64,000 nucleotides of DNA from Victivallis vadensis (lineage in GTDB: Bacteria > Verrucomicrobiota > Lentisphaeria > Victivallales > Victivallaceae): NCBI RefSeq assembly GCF_003096415.1, contig NZ_QEKH01000015.1, forward strand, positions 1-64,000, given 5' to 3'. Made by a program: the position numbers and the translations under genes. The notes under the pieces are model-generated. The model ran no database searches. It was not told the origin of the DNA and worked only from the letters and a program-made list of their open reading frames with translations. Below, one piece after another: positions 59,820 through 64,000 of the stretch (positions are counted from its first letter, which is position 1; every line of letters starts with the position of its first letter).

Positions 59820-60046
59820 GATGGCCCCGCAATTCCTTTCTTTCATCATAAGATACACCGGAATTGCGGAAAAATCCATCCGCAGTTTGCCTCGGCGCGG
59901 AGTTCCCCGCCCCGGAACCCGGGGGGAAGTGCCGGGGAAGAACAGCGGGTCAAAAAATTGGGGGAACCGCCAGTTCCATGCACTCCGGAATTCCGGGACA
60001 GAGAACTCCGCGCCGAAGCAAACCTGATGATTTTCGTTCCGTCAGT
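59820..60046. other. intergenic region with a long interrupted inverted repeat
   Basis: There is no gene. TTGCCTCGGCGCGGAGTTC (59887-59905) pairs with 60003-60021 with a single mismatch, enclosing 97 bp. The enclosed DNA contains the palindrome CCGGAATTCCGG (59985-59996) and G/C-rich short stems. The whole folds into one branched structure between uvrC and the dehydrogenase gene. Confidence 0.6.
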
Positions 60047-61033
60047 TCAATCGCACCTGACCGCGCCTTTGATGAAGCCGTTCGCGTGCTTTTCCATCTC
60101 CTCCATGCCTTTGTCGAATTCCTCAAGCGAATAGATGTGGTTCGTGACGCCGGTGAAGTTCCAGATGCCGCGGGACAGCAGCATCATGATCCGGCCGCAG
60201 AGCCCGGCCTCATACATGATCCGGCGCTCATGACAATTGATGGTGTCCATCGCCTTGAAGTTCCAGAGCTTGTAGTCGATCGTGCGCAGCGAATCGTTGT
60301 GGTAGCCGCCGATTCCCATGCGGCCGTGGGCGCAGACCATCTCGCCGGCGAGCTGCAGGCCGCTTTCGGTGCCGGTGAACTCCATCACATTCGGGAAGCC
60401 GATCCCGAAAATGTCGGTCTTGTGGCCGTCGCGCTTCAGGTCGGGAGCGCCGATCGCCTTCCAGTCGAGGATGTACTCCTGCGGCAGCTCCTCCGGCAGA
60501 TAGGTCTCGGTCGCGCCGAACCTCCGGGCGTTGTCGAGCGCCTCCTTACGGATATCCACCGCGACGATGTCGCCGTATCCCATCGCCTTGAACAGCGAAA
60601 TCATCCCCAGTCCCATATAGCCGCAACCGACCACCGCGACGGAATCTCCGAGCGTGGTCAGCGGCATCTTCACCGCGGCGCTCAGCAGACAGGCGAGAGG
60701 TTCGACGATCGCGTCCTCGTCCTTCAGGTTGTCCGGCACATGGACGACCTTTTCCGGCTCCATCACGATAAATTCCCGGAGGCCGCCGCCGCCGAGGCCG
60801 GTGACCCGGTCGCCCTCTTTGAAGCCGGTCACATTCCGGCCGCAGCGGGCGACCACGCCGACCGATTCGTGGCCGAAGAGTTCGCCCGGCTGCGCGACGG
60901 TCCACGGATACCACTCCGAATGGCACATGCCGGTGTAGGTGACCTTCACCAGCAGCTGGTCGTCGGTGATTTCCGGAATCGGCACATCGACCACTTCACT
61001 TTTCCGCGGCCCGACCATTACAACCTGTTTCAT
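60047..61033 (-). CDS. zinc-type alcohol/sugar dehydrogenase (MDR superfamily)
   Basis: From the ATG at 61033 (GGGAG upstream) the protein has 328 residues. A GroES-like N-domain is present (VKVTYTGMCHSEWYPWTVAQPGELFGHESVGVV, with zinc ligands Cys and GHE). A Rossmann domain follows (VAVVGCGYMGLGMISLFKAMG). The structural-zinc Cys cluster of classic ADHs is absent. It probably oxidises a sugar or polyol using NAD(P). It lies 19 bp after the Gfo/Idh/MocA gene, forming an operon with it. Confidence 0.85.
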   Translation of the reverse strand: MKQVVMVGPRKSEVVDVPIPEITDDQLLVKVTYTGMCHSEWYPWTVAQPGELFGHESVGVVARCGRNVTGFKEGDRVTGLGGGGLREFIVMEPEKVVHVPDNLKDEDAIVEPLACLLSAAVKMPLTTLGDSVAVVGCGYMGLGMISLFKAMGYGDIVAVDIRKEALDNARRFGATETYLPEELPQEYILDWKAIGAPDLKRDGHKTDIFGIGFPNVMEFTGTESGLQLAGEMVCAHGRMGIGGYHNDSLRTIDYKLWNFKAMDTINCHERRIMYEAGLCGRIMMLLSRGIWNFTGVTNHIYSLEEFDKGMEEMEKHANGFIKGAVRCD

Positions 61034-61052
61034 CGCAATCTCCCTGTTGAAT

Positions 61053-62135
61053 TTATGTTCTCTCCACGAATACCGGAGCGCCGGCGGCGGCGGAACGGTA
61101 GGCGGCATCGATGATCTTCATCAGCCAGACCGCGTCGTCCGGCGTGTTCAGCGGTTCGTCCTCCCCTTTCAGGACCCGGATGAAATTCTCGGCAGATTCG
61201 ACCCGCCCCATCGATTCATCCTTTACGAACTCGATCTCCCGGTTGACCGGCTCCGCCCCGCGCTGCCAGTACAACTCGCAGAGGTCCTCGGTGGTGCTTT
61301 CGTCGCCGTCCACCTCGAAAGTGCGGCGCAGCATCCCGCCCGCCTTCGTCCCCTGAAACGCGACCGAGACCTCCTCGGAGCGGATCATTTCAGCCCAGGA
61401 ACAGCGCAGCGTCAGTACCTGCCCCGTCCTGAACCGCACGAATCCGTGGCAGGCGTTTTCCACATCGGTGACGCCGCCGGGCTGCGCGACTCCCCACGGC
61501 CCCTTGAAATCCGGGTTCGAGATAAAATCGTCGAAGGTCTGCGCCAGCACGCAATCCGGCTCCGGCTCCCCGAGGAAGCAGAGCGCCAGATCGATCATGT
61601 GGAGCAGGTCGATCAGCGGCCCCCCGCCGGCCAGTTCCCGGTTGGTGAACCAGCCGCCGAAGCCGGGAATGCCGGTCCGCCGCATCCAGACCGCCTGCGC
61701 GGAGTTGACCCGCCCCGCTTTGCCCTGCTTCAGGAAGTCGACAATCGCGCGCACATCGGCGCGGGCCCGGTTGTTCAGGTTGAACATCAGAATCCTGCCG
61801 GAACGCCGGGCGGCATCGCGCATCGCCACCGCCTCCGCGGCGGTAACCGCGGGCGGCTTTTCGCAGAACACATGCACACCGGCGGCCAATGCCTCCAGAG
61901 TCATCGGGGCATGAAACCGGTTCGGCGCCAGAATCGCGACCGCATCAGCCTTCCCGGAAGCCAGCATCGAAGTCAGGTCTGGAAAATAAGCCGCGCCCAG
62001 CTCCCGAGCCAGAGCGCGGCCGCGTTCGCCGCAGCGGTCGGCGACGGCGGCAATCTCCGCTCCCGCCCGCCGGTAACCGGCGATATGATACTGCGCCATG
62101 CTGCCGGCGCCGACCAGACCGATTTTCAATGCCAT
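61053..62135 (-). CDS. Gfo/Idh/MocA-family oxidoreductase
   Basis: The 360-residue protein has an N-terminal Rossmann fold (IGLVGAGSMAQYHIAGY), the family motif HVFCEKPPAV with the catalytic Lys, and a C-terminal alpha/beta dimer domain (ELAGGGPLIDLLHMIDLALCFLG with the active-site Asp/His region). It is an NAD(P)-dependent dehydrogenase of sugars or inositol-like compounds; the substrate is not deducible. It heads an operon with the dehydrogenase downstream and is divergent from the AraC regulator at 62243. Confidence 0.9.
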   Translation of the reverse strand: MALKIGLVGAGSMAQYHIAGYRRAGAEIAAVADRCGERGRALARELGAAYFPDLTSMLASGKADAVAILAPNRFHAPMTLEALAAGVHVFCEKPPAVTAAEAVAMRDAARRSGRILMFNLNNRARADVRAIVDFLKQGKAGRVNSAQAVWMRRTGIPGFGGWFTNRELAGGGPLIDLLHMIDLALCFLGEPEPDCVLAQTFDDFISNPDFKGPWGVAQPGGVTDVENACHGFVRFRTGQVLTLRCSWAEMIRSEEVSVAFQGTKAGGMLRRTFEVDGDESTTEDLCELYWQRGAEPVNREIEFVKDESMGRVESAENFIRVLKGEDEPLNTPDDAVWLMKIIDAAYRSAAAGAPVFVERT

Positions 62136-62171
62136 GCCGGATTCCTCCTTCCCGAAAAGCGCACAAGCCGT

Positions 62172-62200
62172 TTGATTTCCTGTTCCGGTATTATTATATT
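62172..62200 (+). promoter_or_regulatory. sigma70-like promoter of the AraC-type regulator
   Basis: TTGATT (62172-62177) and TATATT (62195-62200) are 17 bp apart. The leader to the ATG at 62243 is about 35 nt with AGGAAAG as ribosome-binding site. The region is shared with the divergent oxidoreductase gene. Confidence 0.55.
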
Positions 62201-62242
62201 ACATCGAAAAGAAACATTCTTCCGCAAAACAGGAAAGATACT

Positions 62243-63124
62243 ATGCGTTTTCAATCAAAAACAGGAGAAATATCGGAAACGCAGTACGCGCCGATCCGCC
62301 TGCCGTCGGATTTTCCGGTTTCCGGCGTGGATGTGAACATACGCGGCGAAATTCCTCCTATTCCCCCCCATATTCACGACTGTTTTGAGCTGGGATACTG
62401 TTATTCCGGCGAAGGCCTTTTTCTGGTGGAGGATAAAATCCTGCCGTTTCGCGCGGGGGACGCCGCCATCATCAACCACCGCGAAGTGCATGTGATGGTG
62501 AGCAGTCCGGGAGGAAAAACCAACTGGTCCTTCCTGAATCTCGATCCGGCCGCGCTGCTCGCCGGCTATGTGACCGAACGGGAGGAGCGGCTGGAAACCG
62601 CCTCTTTCTGCGGCAACCGTTTCCCGAACGTGATCAGCGAAGCGGAATATCCCGAACTGGTGCAGCCTGTGCGGGAGATCATCGAAACAAGAGTGCGGGA
62701 ACCGGCCGGCTTCAGCTCCGAGATCCGTTCCCTGGTCTGGCTGCTGCTGGTGCGGCTGCACCGGGCTTTCCACTTTGAAACCCAGTCGTCCCCCCCGCCG
62801 GGAGTTTCGCGACTGATGCCCGCGCTGCACCATATCGCCCGCCATATCGACCGCCCGGTGGAAATCCCGCGCCTCGCGGCGCTCTGCAGCACCAGCGAAT
62901 CCAACTTCCGCAAGCTCTTTCACCGCTCCTTCGGCTGCGCCCCCAAGGTCTACCTCGGCCGGATGCGGCTGAAAAGCGCGGCGGTGATGCTCGAAACCGG
63001 TTCACTGCCGGTTCTGGAGATCGCGCTGCGTTGCGGCTACCAGTCGCTGTCGAACTTCAACCGCCAGTTTCACGCTTGTTACGGAGTCTCTCCCTCCGCT
63101 TTCCGCGCCGCCCGCAAAAGCTGA
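62243..63124 (+). CDS. AraC-family transcriptional regulator
   Basis: From the ATG at 62243 (AGGAAAG upstream) the protein has 293 residues. The N-terminal cupin sensor domain has PHIHDCFELGYCYSGEGLFLVEDKILPFRAGDAAIINHREVH. The C-terminal part has two AraC helix-turn-helix units (EIPRLAALCSTSESNFRKLFHRSFG and VLEIALRCGYQSLSNFNRQFHACYGVSPSAFR). It probably senses a sugar and controls the divergent dehydrogenase operon. A longer open frame to 61889 is antisense to that operon and rejected. Confidence 0.92.
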   Translation: MRFQSKTGEISETQYAPIRLPSDFPVSGVDVNIRGEIPPIPPHIHDCFELGYCYSGEGLFLVEDKILPFRAGDAAIINHREVHVMVSSPGGKTNWSFLNLDPAALLAGYVTEREERLETASFCGNRFPNVISEAEYPELVQPVREIIETRVREPAGFSSEIRSLVWLLLVRLHRAFHFETQSSPPPGVSRLMPALHHIARHIDRPVEIPRLAALCSTSESNFRKLFHRSFGCAPKVYLGRMRLKSAAVMLETGSLPVLEIALRCGYQSLSNFNRQFHACYGVSPSAFRAARKS

Positions 63125-63256
63125 ATTTCCCCGCCTGCCCCGGATCAGCTTAAAAAAATCGTAAAAAATTCTGTCGCACCTATTGACAATCGCATCCGAC
63201 TTTGGTATAATTGGAGTAGGCCTTTTGCTGAAAACAGCAAATGCCATAAAACGGAC

Positions 63257-63560
63257 GGCAAGGTGCCGCGGCCGGGTGCGCACGCCAATGCCCCTACGGG
63301 GGGCGTGCGACGGCTGGTACAGGCGAGCCGTGGTTGGTCGACAAAACCATCTACGTGGCGCACAAGTAAAGCTACATTGCCATTTACGTGGCGCACAACA
63401 AGCGCGGTCAGCGCCGCGAACGAATGTGAGGGAATTATTTTGCGGCCGCAAAATAACGAGGAACGATAGTGACGAAGCCGAACGTAGTGAACGAAGCCCC
63501 TCCGGCATAGTGAGCGCAGCGAACGGTGAGGAGTTGGCGGGCGTAGCCCGACAAGTAAGC
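63257..63560 (+). repeat. structured repeat family A, single copy with downstream block
   Basis: One unit of the 164-bp type (63257-63416) and the downstream block (63417-63560). Differences from the array are concentrated in stems: GCCA/TGGC instead of GCCG/CGGC (63379-63392), and CGGGC-GTA-GCCCG (63538-63550) instead of CCGCC-GCA-GGCGG. It ends 75 bp before the prepilin gene. Confidence 0.85.
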
Positions 63561-63635
63561 AGACATGACATTTGAGTTGTTGCCGGTAACGGCCTGAAAA
63601 ATAACCGCAACCCATTTATAACGGAGGTTAACTCA

Positions 63636-64000
63636 ATGAGCAATAAAGAGTTGCATATCAAACAACAGAGCAAGACAACCAGATTCTTCACTTTGATTGA
63701 GCTGCTGGTCGTAATTGCGATCATCGCCATTCTGGCAAGCATGCTCCTGCCGGCTCTGAATCAGGCGCGGGAAAAAGCCAAGGCGACAACCTGCCTGAAT
63801 AATATGAAGCAGATCGGACTGGCGGACGCTCAATACGGACTTGATTACGCAGGCTGGCTTTACGGCCCCAATCTGAAAGTTCCCCAGCCGACCGGAGTGA
63901 GCGGCGCGTTGACCATGGACCGTTGGACCATTTCCATGGCAAATCTCGGCTACCTGCCGATGTACCATACCGGTCGGAAAGGGAAAAGATGGCTGCCGGT
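63636..64000 (+). CDS. prepilin-type N-terminal cleavage/methylation protein (partial at window end)
   Basis: ATG at 63636 with GGAGG upstream. The 121 visible residues start with a polar leader ([17 protein letters not shown]). The prepilin signature [19 protein letters not shown] follows, with Glu5, then [25 protein letters not shown]. This is the DUF1559-like pseudopilin type common in Lentisphaerota and Planctomycetes. Prepilin peptidase should cut before the Phe of FTLIE. The C-terminal H-X9-DG part lies beyond the window. It may be a pseudopilin of a secretion system or a surface protein. Confidence 0.9.
   Translation, partial: MSNKELHIKQQSKTTRFFTLIELLVVIAIIAILASMLLPALNQAREKAKATTCLNNMKQIGLADAQYGLDYAGWLYGPNLKVPQPTGVSGALTMDRWTISMANLGYLPMYHTGRKGKRWLP

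Noticed and set aside
58293-60134. 613-codon open frame antisense to uvrC
   Set aside because: Shadow of uvrC; it also crosses the structured intergenic region.
63002-63742. Long minus-strand open frame over the 63.3-kb repeat and prepilin gene
   Set aside because: It is antisense to the prepilin and AraC genes and rich in Arg/Cys from repeat DNA; no start signal.

Overview
The window is chromosomal DNA from a PVC-superphylum bacterium, most likely a gut Lentisphaerota (Victivallis-like) species. This is inferred from (i) a gene run with the same order as the Akkermansia Amuc_1098-1102 pilus-like locus, (ii) a prepilin of the [20 protein letters not shown] type that is abundant in Lentisphaerota, (iii) several secreted polysaccharide-degrading proteins with CBM9-like modules, and (iv) L-fucose isomerase. 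No rRNA gene, tRNA gene or CRISPR array was recognised.

Layout. 0.1-5.7 kb: a secreted glycoside hydrolase, then a mosaic of gene fragments (alpha-L-rhamnosidase-like, LamG-like, IS110 transposase). 5.7-25.75 kb: an integrated accessory element. It carries two convergent DUF3990 (ADP-ribosyltransferase-like) loci, a minus-strand block of unrecognised genes with a ClpB-type AAA+ ATPase, and a divergent plus-strand type IV secretion operon with VirB2-, B3-, B4-, B5-, B6-, B8-, B9- and B10-like genes. That operon includes a secreted 925-residue coiled-coil protein and stops in a VirB10 fragment; no VirB11, VirD4 or relaxase is present. 25.77-29.08 kb: a truncated CBM9/DUF4091-like gene with a prepilin tail fused behind it, and a GH5 enzyme. 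29.08-29.45 kb: a noncoding chain of hairpins. 29.4-33.6 kb: a small membrane protein, a GNAT-GrpB fusion, and an orphan phage terminase with a companion gene. 33.9-36.8 kb: fucI and a LacI-type regulator. 36.8-37.9 kb: structured noncoding repeats. 37.9-40.7 kb: uvrB and rpsD. 40.9-52.7 kb: two tandem secretins and Amuc_1099-, 1100-, 1101- and 1102-like genes, then secG and tpiA. 52.8-56.6 kb: a lipoprotein and a second pair of secretin-like genes. 56.64-57.56 kb: a three-unit 164-bp tandem repeat array and related structured DNA. 57.6-63.1 kb: a BI-1 family protein, uvrC, a sugar dehydrogenase/oxidoreductase pair and a divergent AraC regulator. 63.25-63.56 kb: another copy of the structured repeat, followed by a prepilin gene that runs off the window.

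How it fits together. The secreted hydrolases, FucI and the two sugar dehydrogenases fit a host-glycan or plant-glycan diet. The Amuc-type locus would build an envelope-spanning pilus-like machine. The 5.7-25.75 kb element is a damaged T4SS island. The most novel signal is noncoding: several families of multi-hairpin repeats whose copies differ mainly inside stems and keep pairing through compensatory changes. One family also carries an intrinsic terminator at the same end of every copy.
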